64,000 nt of DNA from Rifleibacterium sp035352635 (GTDB taxonomy: Bacteria; Muiribacteriota; Ozemobacteria; Ozemobacterales; Ozemobacteraceae): assembly GCA_035352635.1 (NCBI GenBank), contig DAOPYA010000008.1, forward strand, positions 1-64,000, read 5' to 3'. Positions 43,295 through 52,387 of the stretch are shown one piece after another (positions within the stretch are counted from its first letter, which is position 1; each line of letters opens with the position of its first letter). The translations under genes and the position numbers were made by a program. The notes beneath the pieces were generated by a model. The model worked only from the letters and a program-made list of their open reading frames with translations. It was not told the origin of the DNA and did not search any database.

Positions 43295-43342
43295 TTAAAA
43301 AACTTTTCCGTGTAACAATAGAAGGGTTGAGCCGGGGTTGTA

Positions 43343-45505
43343 ATGGCTGAAAACACGCAGGAAGCAAAAACCTTAAAAGACAGGCTGCCCGACATTCTTG
43401 GATTGTTGGGCAGCGTTGTTGTCATTGTGGTTGCGGTGATGATTTTCACCAACAAGTTTCCGCGCAACCTGCAAAACTATTTTTCCTATTTTTACCTCAT
43501 TGCAGTTGCCGGGGTGATTGGTCTCTTAGGCGAAAAACTGGCGGTCACCCTGCTGTCTTTTGCGCTGCCACTGTTGCTGGGCGCTGCCACCCTCGCCATA
43601 AAATTCAAACCCGAAAAATACCCGCTTGAAGACTGGTGGGAAATCTATTCGATAATTGTGCTGGGCGCTGCCGGCTTTCTTGTTTATCTGTTTTTCAGAT
43701 TTGAACAGATCAAAGCCATGGGCGGTAATGCGGCCCCGGGCCAGATTGGCGCTGACCCGGGCGGGCCTCTCAAAACCAGGGTTGACCCGGCAATGGCAGC
43801 CAAGTATCGTGATGATAAGCTGAAAAAGGGCAAAGATAAAGACAACCAGATGGATGATGCCCTGAAAAGTGAAAAGGATGGCGAAGTGCCGGCAACGACC
43901 CCGGCTGCAGGCGAAAGCGGCGCTCCGGCCGCCGAAAAAAAGGAAGATCCCGACGCCCCGCCTGAAAAGATTGAATCATCTGAAGAGCGCATGGAACGCG
44001 AAATGCGCGAAATTCGTGATGAATTCAGCAAGAGGTCGATGAAGCTCACCACCACGTTGATGCGCATCAAAAACCTTACCAAAAGCCTTGACCGCGACCA
44101 GATTTTTACCAATATCGTCGAAATCATCTCGAAGGGTCTTGACTCGCAGAAGGTTCAGCTGCTTCTTAACGACGAAAAAGAAGGCAAATTCCGCGTCGTC
44201 AAGGCGCTTGGCCTGAAGCCCAAAGAATACAAGGAAATTGAGATTCCACACGAAGAAAACAGCATGATTACCTACCTGCTGCGGCAAAAAATGAATGAAG
44301 TGACCGGCGGCGCCGGCGCTCTTGGCGTCAAAGAATGTGAAATGGACCCGAAGACCAAGGGGCTGATCGGGCAAGGGGTTCTAAAAACTCTTATCGCAGC
44401 GCCAATTTACGCAGAAGGCAAGCTTTTTGCGATAATCAATGTCGAACACATGACTAACCCTGATTACACGAGAGATGACCAGAACCTTATCGCCACCTGC
44501 GCCGATGTTGCCGGGCTGGTAATGAAGAACGCCAAGCTCTATTCAGCCACCATGGATGATCTGGTTTCAGCCCAGAAATTGAGCGAAGATCAGCTCAAAA
44601 AGAATGAAGAACTAAAGGGCAGTTTGTCGCGCATCGTTTCGCCTAGCGTTGCCGAAATGATCATGTCTGATCCGTCTGGCCTCAAACTCGGCGGCAGCAA
44701 GTGTGAAGTCACCATGTTTTTTTCTGATATCCGTGGCTTCACCCGCATGTCAGAAAGCATGGACCCGACAGACATCGTTGAGCAACTCAATGTTTATTTC
44801 ACCCGAATGACTGATATCCTCATGGAACTGGATGGCACCCTCGATAAATACGTTGGTGATGAATTGATGGCGCTCTTCGGGGCGCCGGTGGCCAGAAATG
44901 ATGATCCGATGCGGGCGGTGCTTTGCGGGGTTCGTATGCTTGACGCCTTGCGTGAACTTCAGGAACGCTGGCGTGCTGAGGGCAAGCCTGTAATCGAAAT
45001 CGGTCTTGGCATCAATACGGGCACCGTCACTGCCGGCTATATGGGCAGTGAAAAGCAGCTTTCATACACGGTAATCGGCGATAACGTTAACCTGGCCGCC
45101 CGCGTCATGGCGGTTGCCAAGGGCATGGAGCTGTTCATTACCAGATCGACCTACGAAAGGGTCTCAGAATTTTTTGAAATCGAACAGCGCGAATCGATCA
45201 TGGTCAAAGGCAAATCAATGCCGATCGAAATTTTTTATGTAAAAGGGGCCAAGCCCGGGGTTGATTTCGGCGAACTGCTGGGTAAGAGTATCAGTCATAT
45301 TGCCACCGCTGATCAGAATGAAGCGGCCAAGGCTAAAGCCACGACCGAAGAGGGGCCGGTCAGAATTCCCCCGGGCATGAAAGCAGAAGATATGAAACAG
45401 AATATCAAAATAGAAGTCAAAAAGCTCATCGAATGCCAGAATTGTGGCAGTGAAAACAATATGCAGGAAAAATTCTGTACAAAATGTGGAATGCCGATAT
45501 TTTAG
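43343..45505 (+). CDS. Adenylate cyclase (class III) with GAF domain and C-terminal zinc ribbon
   Basis: 720 aa. Four membrane helices (about 12-120) precede a charged linker, a GAF-like domain (about 230-400) and the catalytic domain. Catalytic residues visible include FFSDIRGF (metal Asp462), LDKYVGDE with adenine-recognising Lys502 and metal Asp506, and TVIGDNVNLAAR (Thr576, Asn583, Arg587). Lys502 and Thr576 favour ATP over GTP. After the catalytic core comes a zinc ribbon, CQNCGSENN...CTKCGMPIF. It makes cAMP and could respond to a GAF-bound ligand. No cAMP receptor lies in the window. Confidence 0.92.
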   Translation: MAENTQEAKTLKDRLPDILGLLGSVVVIVVAVMIFTNKFPRNLQNYFSYFYLIAVAGVIGLLGEKLAVTLLSFALPLLLGAATLAIKFKPEKYPLEDWWEIYSIIVLGAAGFLVYLFFRFEQIKAMGGNAAPGQIGADPGGPLKTRVDPAMAAKYRDDKLKKGKDKDNQMDDALKSEKDGEVPATTPAAGESGAPAAEKKEDPDAPPEKIESSEERMEREMREIRDEFSKRSMKLTTTLMRIKNLTKSLDRDQIFTNIVEIISKGLDSQKVQLLLNDEKEGKFRVVKALGLKPKEYKEIEIPHEENSMITYLLRQKMNEVTGGAGALGVKECEMDPKTKGLIGQGVLKTLIAAPIYAEGKLFAIINVEHMTNPDYTRDDQNLIATCADVAGLVMKNAKLYSATMDDLVSAQKLSEDQLKKNEELKGSLSRIVSPSVAEMIMSDPSGLKLGGSKCEVTMFFSDIRGFTRMSESMDPTDIVEQLNVYFTRMTDILMELDGTLDKYVGDELMALFGAPVARNDDPMRAVLCGVRMLDALRELQERWRAEGKPVIEIGLGINTGTVTAGYMGSEKQLSYTVIGDNVNLAARVMAVAKGMELFITRSTYERVSEFFEIEQRESIMVKGKSMPIEIFYVKGAKPGVDFGELLGKSISHIATADQNEAAKAKATTEEGPVRIPPGMKAEDMKQNIKIEVKKLIECQNCGSENNMQEKFCTKCGMPIF

Positions 45506-45507
45506 TA

Positions 45508-45537
45508 TTGCCGAAATTTGTCGATAGGTGATAGTAT
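45508..45537 (+). promoter_or_regulatory. Possible promoter of the Ala/Pro-rich secreted protein
   Basis: TTGCCG (45508-45513) and TAGTAT (45532-45537) are 18 bp apart, about 33 nt before the ATG at 45571. Confidence 0.4.
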
Positions 45538-45570
45538 AACCAAACTATGTAAAAATAGTCAGGAGAGAGC

Positions 45571-46341
45571 ATGAGAAATCCTTTCATTTATTTGCTGTTG
45601 TTTTTGTGCCTCATTGTCGGGGGGCGGGCTGATGCTTTGTCCCTTGAAGCCCAGAACGCTATAGAATCTATGCGTGCCAGGCTGAATGCGAAGGTTTCCG
45701 CTGCTGAGCCCGTTGCTCAGACCCAGTACATACCTGGTCAACAGCTTGCTCAGGCGCTGGGTCGATTGCGCGGCACTCTTTATGGCATCGAACCAGCCAG
45801 CATAGAAGTGATTGCGGCTGCGCCTGTTGAAGCTCCGGCGGCTTCTGATGTCTATGTTGTCGGTGACCGGCTCGCGGCGGCTCTTGTTCAGATCCGTCAC
45901 TCGCAGGGTCGAACCGAGTCTTTGCAGGTTGCAATGGCTTCTATTGATGCTCCTGTTAAATCGCCAGAGCCTGCCGTTGCCGAACCTGCAACCGAAGAGC
46001 CGACGAACCCAGAAGTTGCGTCTGCCCAGCCCAAAAGCTTGCCAGTTCCTGCTGAACCAGTTATTCAGACTGCTGAGCCAATAGTAGTTGCCAGTATCAA
46101 GACCGCTGAACCTGAAAAGGCTCCAGTGATCAAAAAAAGCAGTTCTGCAAAAAAAGCAAAGAAAAAACGTGCAAAAAAACAGACGACGCCCGAACCTGTT
46201 CTTGCCAAAGAACCGGCGACTTCGTCAGTTGCAAAGGTAGCCAAAGATAACAACGGCAAAGAAGACGATAAGAAGTTTAACGAATTCATCAAGAAATATG
46301 ATTTCAAGATGCCCGAAAACTATCGCATAATCGTCCGCTGA
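45571..46341 (+). CDS. Secreted Ala/Pro/Lys-rich protein with a short internal repeat
   Basis: 256 aa with a signal peptide ending near GRADA. Two related segments, YIPGQQLAQALGRLRGTLYG and VYVVGDRLAAALVQIRHSQG, appear within the first 120 residues. The rest is low-complexity Pro/Ala/Glu, then a Lys-rich patch (KKAKKKRAKK) and a short C-terminal block, FNEFIKKYDFKMPENYRIIV. I recognise no family. AGGAGAGAG precedes the ATG. It lies upstream of the TAXI gene. Confidence 0.7.
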   Translation: MRNPFIYLLLFLCLIVGGRADALSLEAQNAIESMRARLNAKVSAAEPVAQTQYIPGQQLAQALGRLRGTLYGIEPASIEVIAAAPVEAPAASDVYVVGDRLAAALVQIRHSQGRTESLQVAMASIDAPVKSPEPAVAEPATEEPTNPEVASAQPKSLPVPAEPVIQTAEPIVVASIKTAEPEKAPVIKKSSSAKKAKKKRAKKQTTPEPVLAKEPATSSVAKVAKDNNGKEDDKKFNEFIKKYDFKMPENYRIIVR

Positions 46342-46381
46342 TAGGCTGATCTTATCGTTCTGCCGGTGTAAAGGGGCTGTC

Positions 46382-47437
46382 ATGCAAAGCGGAAAGTCCG
46401 GTAATATCCCAGAATTTGCCTGGCCACTGCTGCTTCTGCTGGCAATAATGGCACTGTTGCTGCTCAGCACACCCCAATCTGCCGAAGAGGTTGAGACCCC
46501 GCTTCCTCCCCATCTCTATTCATCATCATTCCAGTTAATCGGTACTGGTAACCGCCTCGGAACCTATTATCCAGTCGGCGGCATATTGTCTGACTGGTTC
46601 AACAGCCACTGCGAAGCGAGTGGCGGTGTGTTCAGCGCTATCGAAACTAATGGTTCGGTTGACAATGTGAGGCTGCTGGTTCAGGGCCGTCTGATGCTTG
46701 GCATGACTGAAAGCCGTATCGTCAGAGAATCCTGGCAGGCTAACGCCAGTTCGCCGTTGCGCCTGGTATGGCCACTGTGGAATGACGTTGTTCACCTGGT
46801 TAAGGCACCTGCAAGTTTTGCGCCTTCGCGCGAGTTTCCCGGGCATTTGCGCGGCTTTCTTGGCCAGAAAAATTCCTCAACCTACCGCACTTCAAAAGAA
46901 ATTCTCGACGCTCTCGGCGTCAGCAAAGACTTCAGCACCCTTGAATTGCCACCAGATCGCGTGTTGACCGCTGTTTCTACCGGTCAAATTGGCTTTGCCA
47001 CCATTCAGGCCGGCATGCCGAATCGTACTGTTTCTGATGCTCTTATTTTTAATGACTGCTCTCTGATCAGCCTCGACGACCGCCAGATCATGAGCGTTCT
47101 CGCTAAAGTTGCCACAGCCAGGCTTTTCTCGATACCTGCCGGCTTTTATGGCGATTCACAACCCGCTATTCAGACAATCGGGTTGCCGAATGTGCTTATC
47201 ACAACCGATAAAACGCCAGCGGCCACCATTGAACTGCTTACTGACCTTCTGGTAAAGGCCTCATCGCATCTGCGAATGAAGCACCAGGCGATTGCTGCCA
47301 TTCCGGCTGACCCGGCCCGGGGCCTCGCCATTCTTAAAGAGACCGGAGTGCCGATTCATCAGGGAACTCTTGACTGGCTGGCCAAGAATCTTCCGGCTTC
47401 AGGCACTTTTCAGGAGGGCGGCCCAGATGGCAGATAA
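46382..47437 (+). CDS. TAXI-family TRAP transporter solute-binding protein
   Basis: 351 aa. An N-terminal hydrophobic segment (FAWPLLLLLAIMALLLL) anchors it or acts as a signal. The TAXI signature follows: IGTGNRLGTYYPVGGILSDW, then GVFSAIETNGSVDNVRLL and GRLMLGMTES. These proteins bind solutes such as glutamate for TRAP transporters. No TRAP permease gene is nearby; instead a pseudopilin-like operon follows with an 11-bp overlap. This may be a transport-independent receptor, by inference only. Confidence 0.85.
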   Translation: MQSGKSGNIPEFAWPLLLLLAIMALLLLSTPQSAEEVETPLPPHLYSSSFQLIGTGNRLGTYYPVGGILSDWFNSHCEASGGVFSAIETNGSVDNVRLLVQGRLMLGMTESRIVRESWQANASSPLRLVWPLWNDVVHLVKAPASFAPSREFPGHLRGFLGQKNSSTYRTSKEILDALGVSKDFSTLELPPDRVLTAVSTGQIGFATIQAGMPNRTVSDALIFNDCSLISLDDRQIMSVLAKVATARLFSIPAGFYGDSQPAIQTIGLPNVLITTDKTPAATIELLTDLLVKASSHLRMKHQAIAAIPADPARGLAILKETGVPIHQGTLDWLAKNLPASGTFQEGGPDGR

Positions 47438-49622
47438 TCAGGCTTGTTTTCTGCCAGGTGGGGCGCGGCGCGGGGTGGTTATCTTTGTGGTGCTCGGTGG
47501 CATTTTCGTTTTGACCATTCTGATTCTTGCCTACAATCATCTTGTTCAGGGCAAGTTCAACGAAAGCCGCGAAATTCTTAAGCATCTGCGGGCCTTAAAA
47601 TGCGCCCAGGCAGCTTCGCGCATGCTGGTTCACAAATTAAAATCCGATCTTACCAACGCTAATCTTAAAGATGCTACTTCACCTGGGCTGGCACTGCGCA
47701 GCAAGGTTTTTATTCAGAACGACCCGGCTGTTATGGCAAAAGAATTAAAGCGGGTCTGGCTTAATGTATCTGAAGTAGATGCTTTTGTTAAAAGGCTTTT
47801 TGGTGAAGAACCAACCCGCGATGTTTCAGTCAGCTGCGATGTCAGTTTCAGCGATATTGTGCCGTTAAGCAATTTTAAAACCGACAAGGAACTATTCTTT
47901 GACTGCGAAAAAGGCGGGCGGGTGACGATAACCGTTGAGGTTTTTATCGGCAATACCCGCGAAGAGTGGCAGGAAACAAGACCTTTCCGGGTGGTGATCC
48001 CTTACCCGGTGCCGCTTACCAAATACACGCTGTTTTTGCGCGAGGCCACTGGCGATCATGACCCGGTTAAGTTTAACTCAGTTTCTATCGATTCGCCCGC
48101 TACCGGCGATATTGCCCCTGGCTCAAACAAGCCTTTAATTATCGATAATGGCCTGCCAGGTGATCACTTTAACCGTCAGGCTGAAATCTGGAAGAAGCGT
48201 GGCTGGATTCATCTTGGTGGCGGTAACCTCATGCTGAACCGTGCTGCCGGCCATCTCAAGTTGGGTCAGCGCTACCATTCATATTTTCCGACTGCCGAAA
48301 ACCCCATTACCCTGCTTCTTAATTTTTCTGATTTCAGTGGCTGCCCGGTGAATGGTCACCAGATGGTTTTTCGCATAGCCCGCTGGGGGTTTTCGAATGC
48401 GGTTACCAACGGGCCATCGGCCGATATGTGGAAGCGGATTCTTGAATTTCAATTCGCCGAGCATAAGCCCGACAAGGACAAGAAATGGTGGCAAAGTTCT
48501 TTTCTGCACCTGTTCGGCGAAGCCGGCAACAGCGAAATTGACCGTCGCCTCAGCATAACCAGGGTTACCGGTAAAGTCTATGACCGGTTTCTTGAATTGA
48601 GTTATCTGATTCCGGGCACCGGTGCTGAGCCGCCAGTTGGCGCGGTCGTCGGGTTACCCCAAAAGGACTACGAAAAATATTCCGGCAAAAAGCGAAATCT
48701 GATTCCCGGCAAATTGAAAGACCTTGATAAAACCTTTCTTAAAGACGTTTTTGTAGACAAAAATCTTATCTATCTGCCGACGCCTCCTGACGCGGCTCTT
48801 GGCGTGCCTGACCTGAGAGAAATGGAAGACTTTTTTATCAAATTGCCCTATTCGGCACCTGGTAACCTGGTTGCCTACGAAAAGATCATGAGCAAAGCTG
48901 ATTTCTGCTCTTATGACGAGACTTACAACATGATTGCTCAGTATTCGAAGAATACCCAGAGCATTAATATCCCGCCCGATGGCGCGGTGCCTGGGGTTAA
49001 TGATCTTAATTTCGGGCTGCCGGCCCTCGGGGTCGATTGCAGCAAACTTCAGATCAACAGCCTCTCTGAGGGCAAAGACCCTGCTCTTGGCCTCTCACCA
49101 CGAGTGTGCTACGAAATCGTTGGCTCTGGTGATAATGCCTTTAAACAATTGCGTGCCGCTTTTTGTGCGGCTGACACCAGCGATTTTAACCTTTCTAATA
49201 CTGTTGTCAGGGTTAAAACCAACGGTGAAGGCCTTAAACTTGGTGATAATATGGGCGCGACCTCCGGCGGAACTATCCTGGTAGACGGCCCTGTTGAAGT
49301 TGGCACCTTCAGGTCTACCGACACTCCTGATAAAGCGCTGTTGATGCTTTTTGCGGAAACTGGCGCGATCACAGTTCGCAATGCCGGCCAGCATCCAACC
49401 CTGGCTTACCTGGTTGCTCTCGACAAATCGAACGGCGAAATCAAACTTTCCAGCAAGCAGTCTGCGGTTGAGATTCTGGGCGGTGTGGCCGCCCATACCC
49501 TTGACCCTGAAAATTTCCCAGGCGGCGGCGAGATCATGTATAACCAGGGCTTTGACCCGACGGTTAACCCCCTTGAAGGCTTTATGGGCGTTGCTATTGG
49601 CCCGGTTGGGGGTGACCTGTGA
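47427..49622 (+). CDS. Pseudopilin-like large membrane-anchored protein
   Basis: 731 aa from the ATG at 47427, with GGAGG upstream and an 11-bp overlap with the TAXI gene. One N-terminal helix (RRGVVIFVVLGGIFVLTILI) looks like a class III prepilin segment without the usual Glu at position 5, as in GspK-type minor pseudopilins. The long C-terminal part is beta-rich and unrecognised. Its downstream neighbours carry classic prepilin N-termini, which supports a fibre or type II-like assembly role. A longer frame from 47292 overlaps TAXI heavily and is not used. Confidence 0.7.
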   Translation: MADNQACFLPGGARRGVVIFVVLGGIFVLTILILAYNHLVQGKFNESREILKHLRALKCAQAASRMLVHKLKSDLTNANLKDATSPGLALRSKVFIQNDPAVMAKELKRVWLNVSEVDAFVKRLFGEEPTRDVSVSCDVSFSDIVPLSNFKTDKELFFDCEKGGRVTITVEVFIGNTREEWQETRPFRVVIPYPVPLTKYTLFLREATGDHDPVKFNSVSIDSPATGDIAPGSNKPLIIDNGLPGDHFNRQAEIWKKRGWIHLGGGNLMLNRAAGHLKLGQRYHSYFPTAENPITLLLNFSDFSGCPVNGHQMVFRIARWGFSNAVTNGPSADMWKRILEFQFAEHKPDKDKKWWQSSFLHLFGEAGNSEIDRRLSITRVTGKVYDRFLELSYLIPGTGAEPPVGAVVGLPQKDYEKYSGKKRNLIPGKLKDLDKTFLKDVFVDKNLIYLPTPPDAALGVPDLREMEDFFIKLPYSAPGNLVAYEKIMSKADFCSYDETYNMIAQYSKNTQSINIPPDGAVPGVNDLNFGLPALGVDCSKLQINSLSEGKDPALGLSPRVCYEIVGSGDNAFKQLRAAFCAADTSDFNLSNTVVRVKTNGEGLKLGDNMGATSGGTILVDGPVEVGTFRSTDTPDKALLMLFAETGAITVRNAGQHPTLAYLVALDKSNGEIKLSSKQSAVEILGGVAAHTLDPENFPGGGEIMYNQGFDPTVNPLEGFMGVAIGPVGGDL

Positions 49623-50062
49623 ACTCGCGTGGCATTTCACTTATTGAAATTCTCGTTGCAAGCAGTATCATGGTGGCGGCACTGGTGCCTCTCTGGGGCT
49701 TGATGGGGTCTTCACACAAACAGGTTACCCTTTCAGCCGATGAAATCAAAGCAAGTCAGCTGGCTGCCGAGATGCTTGAACAGATCGAAAATTCACACTG
49801 GTTCCCTGAAATTGGTGAAATCACTTTTCTGCCGATGAGCCAGGGCAAGATGGTTCTTGGCAGCACCGTCAAATTTGAGCTGCAGGTTGGCAGTTTCCCT
49901 GAATACATGGATCTGAAGGCGAAACTTAAGATCGAAAAATACCCGGCGAGCGGGCCTGAATACGGCAGGATAATCAGGGTTATTCTGCATTACAAGTCAA
50001 AAGAAAAAGTCGGAACCCCAGAGAAGGACTACGAACTGGCAACTTACATCAGCAAAAAATGA
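49619..50062 (+). CDS. Prepilin-type N-terminal cleavage/methylation protein
   Basis: 147 aa. GTG start, overlapping the upstream stop (GTGA). RG|ISLIEILVASSIMVA is a standard prepilin peptidase site: Gly at -1, Glu at +5 of the mature protein. The rest is a small beta-rich C-terminal domain. Its partner lies immediately downstream, also with a prepilin motif. Likely a minor pilin or pseudopilin; type IV pilus and type II secretion cannot be told apart. Confidence 0.9.
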   Translation: MNSRGISLIEILVASSIMVAALVPLWGLMGSSHKQVTLSADEIKASQLAAEMLEQIENSHWFPEIGEITFLPMSQGKMVLGSTVKFELQVGSFPEYMDLKAKLKIEKYPASGPEYGRIIRVILHYKSKEKVGTPEKDYELATYISKK

Positions 50063-50598
50063 TAAAAAATAGAGCATTTACCTTTATCGAGTTGTTGATC
50101 AGTCTGGGCATCGTAACCCTGATTGCCGGCGGGGTAATTGTTGCCATGTCACGAGGCGCCTCAAATGTGCATCGTGGGAGTTTTAACGCGCAGGCGGCTA
50201 ATCAGGCTGCCTGGATCGTCACCATGATGCGTAACGATATTGCCAGATCAGACACATCGAAGATTGTTTTTAAGCCAGAGTCAGGCGACACCTGGAAGGG
50301 TAAAACCGAGTTCAAGATCGGTCTGCCTGACAAAAAGCATGTTCTGTATTCAGTTGAGACCCGTGGGGACGGCAAAGCCTTTGCCCGCACTTCTTCTGAT
50401 GGGCGCAAGCAGTTTCTCGCCTCAGAATACATTGCAGATTTGAGCATTAAAAGGCATAACGATGGTTTTGATATCAACATGTTGCTCAAAGACCCCGGAA
50501 AAAAGGCGAATGACTTTACCTGGTCGGCACGCATCTATCCGCCGGTTCCGGCTGGCGTTGATCGTTACTGGAAACCATTGCCAGGGGGGAAAAAATGA
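50059..50598 (+). CDS. Prepilin-type N-terminal cleavage/methylation protein, second
   Basis: 179 aa. ATGA overlap with the previous prepilin gene. The leader MIKNRA|FTFIELLISLGIVT has Ala rather than Gly before the cleavage site, which is tolerated in some prepilins, and keeps Glu+5. The mature part is beta-rich, like GspJ-type minor pseudopilins (inference). No assembly ATPase, platform protein or secretin is in the window. Confidence 0.88.
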   Translation: MIKNRAFTFIELLISLGIVTLIAGGVIVAMSRGASNVHRGSFNAQAANQAAWIVTMMRNDIARSDTSKIVFKPESGDTWKGKTEFKIGLPDKKHVLYSVETRGDGKAFARTSSDGRKQFLASEYIADLSIKRHNDGFDINMLLKDPGKKANDFTWSARIYPPVPAGVDRYWKPLPGGKK

Positions 50599-51209
50599 AT
50601 CAGCGGGTATCAAAAGCCTTTTTCCGGTTGCTGGCCAGCTTTGCCTGCTTCGGGTTCGCAGTTTTGCTGATGACCGGCTGCGGTTCAAACTATGATTTCG
50701 CCAGATACAGTGCCCAGGCTGAGGCGGCCCTCGAAAGCAAAAAACTGAAGAAGGCTAAAGATCTTTATTCCATAATTTATCAACAGGAAACAACCGCAGA
50801 AAAAGTCGATCAAAAGCGCACTACCTGGGCCTTCTACCGGCTTGGCGTACTGGCCGAAGTGGCCGGCGATATCAGGCTTGCCAAAGGCTACTACTGGGGC
50901 GACCGCATTGATGAAGGGTTTTATCAGGTTAACCCCTCGGTCGACCGACTGGTGCAGATTGGCTGGCAGCATCTTGATGAGGGGCGGCCACCCAGAACGC
51001 TCGAAGAGATTCTGGCACTCGAAAAAGGCTCAGCAACCAAACTTCTACCGACCCACGAACGAAAAAAACGTGAAGTGACAGTCGATACAATCAACCGCTC
51101 GGTTGCTCCATCGGCAGCAGGTGCAGACAAAAACCATTCAAGAACTTTTCAGCGGTCTTTGACCCCGCCTCCTCCTGGTTCACCAGAGCCGTTCAGGGTT
51201 TTTTACTGA
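50595..51209 (+). CDS. Small TPR-like lipoprotein of the pseudopilin operon
   Basis: 204 aa. Lipobox MTGC (Cys about 29) after a signal helix. A TPR-like region (about 35-125: AEAALESKKLKKAKDLYSII, WAFYRLGVLAEVAGDIRLA) is followed by a Pro/Ser-rich tail. It overlaps the upstream prepilin gene by 4 bp, so it belongs to the same operon. PilF/PilW-type TPR lipoproteins help pilus assembly, but this match is only general. Its 3' end overlaps the convergent gene by 17 bp. Confidence 0.75.
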   Translation: MNQRVSKAFFRLLASFACFGFAVLLMTGCGSNYDFARYSAQAEAALESKKLKKAKDLYSIIYQQETTAEKVDQKRTTWAFYRLGVLAEVAGDIRLAKGYYWGDRIDEGFYQVNPSVDRLVQIGWQHLDEGRPPRTLEEILALEKGSATKLLPTHERKKREVTVDTINRSVAPSAAGADKNHSRTFQRSLTPPPPGSPEPFRVFY

Positions 51210-51726
51210 CCTTTGCGGTGTTTTCTTCGGGTTTGAAGCCGATTGTAGCGCTCATATTCTTGGGTGACTGCAGAAAATTATCGAGGCGGCCAAGCAGATT
51301 TTTGCGTGCAACCTCAAAAAGATAATCGCAGAAATCGTTGATCCCCTCGTTGTTGTTGACGAATTCACGATCATCATCGACGCTGAAGGTGATTTTTGAA
51401 CCGGTCTTTTTGAAGACGATCATGAAGGTGAAAAACTTTTCCTGCAGGGCGGCATCGTTAACATTGATTGCAAAACCGATGGCAGCGGTGCCGTTTTCAC
51501 CGAATTCGGTATCAAGGGCGTCGCCCTGCAAAGATTGGCTGTTATAAACGAACCCAGAGCTTGGTGGAAACATGAATACTTTGGTTTCAGGGCAGTTCAA
51601 GCTCTCAGCGATGGCCGAGCGAATATCATGAACGAATTCGCGGCATTCCTGCTGATACTGGCTGCATTCGGTTACGCCACGGTCATAGGCTTCGCAGAGT
51701 TGTTTGTAGCGGTTTTTTCTTGGCAT
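51193..51726 (-). CDS. Hypothetical protein
   Basis: 177 aa from the ATG at 51726, which has GGAGA on the minus strand; a longer frame from 51846 begins with an implausible Cys-rich leader. It is soluble and alpha/beta, with DAALQEKFFTFMIVFKKTGS and FCDYLFEVARKNLLGRL. I do not recognise a family. It follows the RHH-like gene by 19 bp, so both are probably transcribed together. The 3' ends of this gene and the lipoprotein overlap by 17 bp. Confidence 0.7.
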   Translation of the reverse strand: MPRKNRYKQLCEAYDRGVTECSQYQQECREFVHDIRSAIAESLNCPETKVFMFPPSSGFVYNSQSLQGDALDTEFGENGTAAIGFAINVNDAALQEKFFTFMIVFKKTGSKITFSVDDDREFVNNNEGINDFCDYLFEVARKNLLGRLDNFLQSPKNMSATIGFKPEENTAKVSKKP

Positions 51727-51745
51727 GGGTGGGTCTCCGGGGTAT

Positions 51746-52201
51746 TTAAATGATTGAATCGAGTTCTGCTGCGAGCATGGCGTATTGCAGCAGGTAATCT
51801 TCTTTTTTATCAGGCTCGGCGGTGTCAATGAGCAGCGACAGTTCACGTATTCGGGTCTCGAGCAGCAGTCGCCGCTGCATGGCTTCTGGTGTGATGGGTC
51901 TGGCGCTCATGGGCTTGCTGAGCTGTGGGAATTGTTGAGTGGTTGCGGGAACAGCGTTAAGTTCAGGTGCTTTGGCGCTTTCGCTGCTGCTGGCCGGGGT
52001 TGCCGGCAATGAAAAGTTGTTTTTGATCAGGGCAACCCCGGGAAATTGAATGGTAGATTGCTCTGACACAACCGTTTGCAGCGCTCTGGTGATCAGATCG
52101 GTTGCCATGGCTTCGGGGCTGGTTTTTGCGTCTTCAGCGGCCTTTTGCAGGCGGCTGTAGGTTTCTTGAGAAATTTCGACACTGATTTGCCTTGTTTGCA
52201 T
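51746..52201 (-). CDS. RHH-like DNA-binding protein with C-terminal helical domain
   Basis: 151 aa. Residues 4-45 (RQISVEISQETYSRLQKAAE, then AMATDLITRALQ) resemble a ribbon-helix-helix (MetJ/Arc-like) DNA-binding fold: a beta strand and two helices. A Pro/Ala/Ser linker and a C-terminal helical segment (about 105-151) follow, possibly for oligomerisation. A perfect 15-bp palindromic site lies directly before its start, as expected for autoregulation. The symmetrical operator supports the RHH assignment but no direct evidence exists. Confidence 0.65.
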   Translation of the reverse strand: MQTRQISVEISQETYSRLQKAAEDAKTSPEAMATDLITRALQTVVSEQSTIQFPGVALIKNNFSLPATPASSSESAKAPELNAVPATTQQFPQLSKPMSARPITPEAMQRRLLLETRIRELSLLIDTAEPDKKEDYLLQYAMLAAELDSII

Positions 52202-52206
52202 GCTAC

Positions 52207-52221
52207 CAATCTAACAGATTG
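52207..52221 (-). promoter_or_regulatory. Possible RHH operator upstream of the RHH-like gene
   Basis: CAATCT-AAC-AGATTG is a perfect inverted repeat (6-bp arms, 3-bp centre) starting 6 bp from the start codon of the RHH-like gene. RHH proteins often bind such short palindromes near their own promoter. Confidence 0.45.
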
Positions 52222-52387
52222 TCGGTTAATTTGAACAGATAAAAAACCTGGAGCGGCTGGCGTCTTTTTCTCGAAAAGGTTATCTTTAAACTTGCGAAAG
52301 AGTTTATTGCCAATTTTGTGCTGGTTTGCCGGGCGGTTGAATTGGCTCAACTTTTAAAAATGATCAACAAGATCGGGTCACCCTGGT

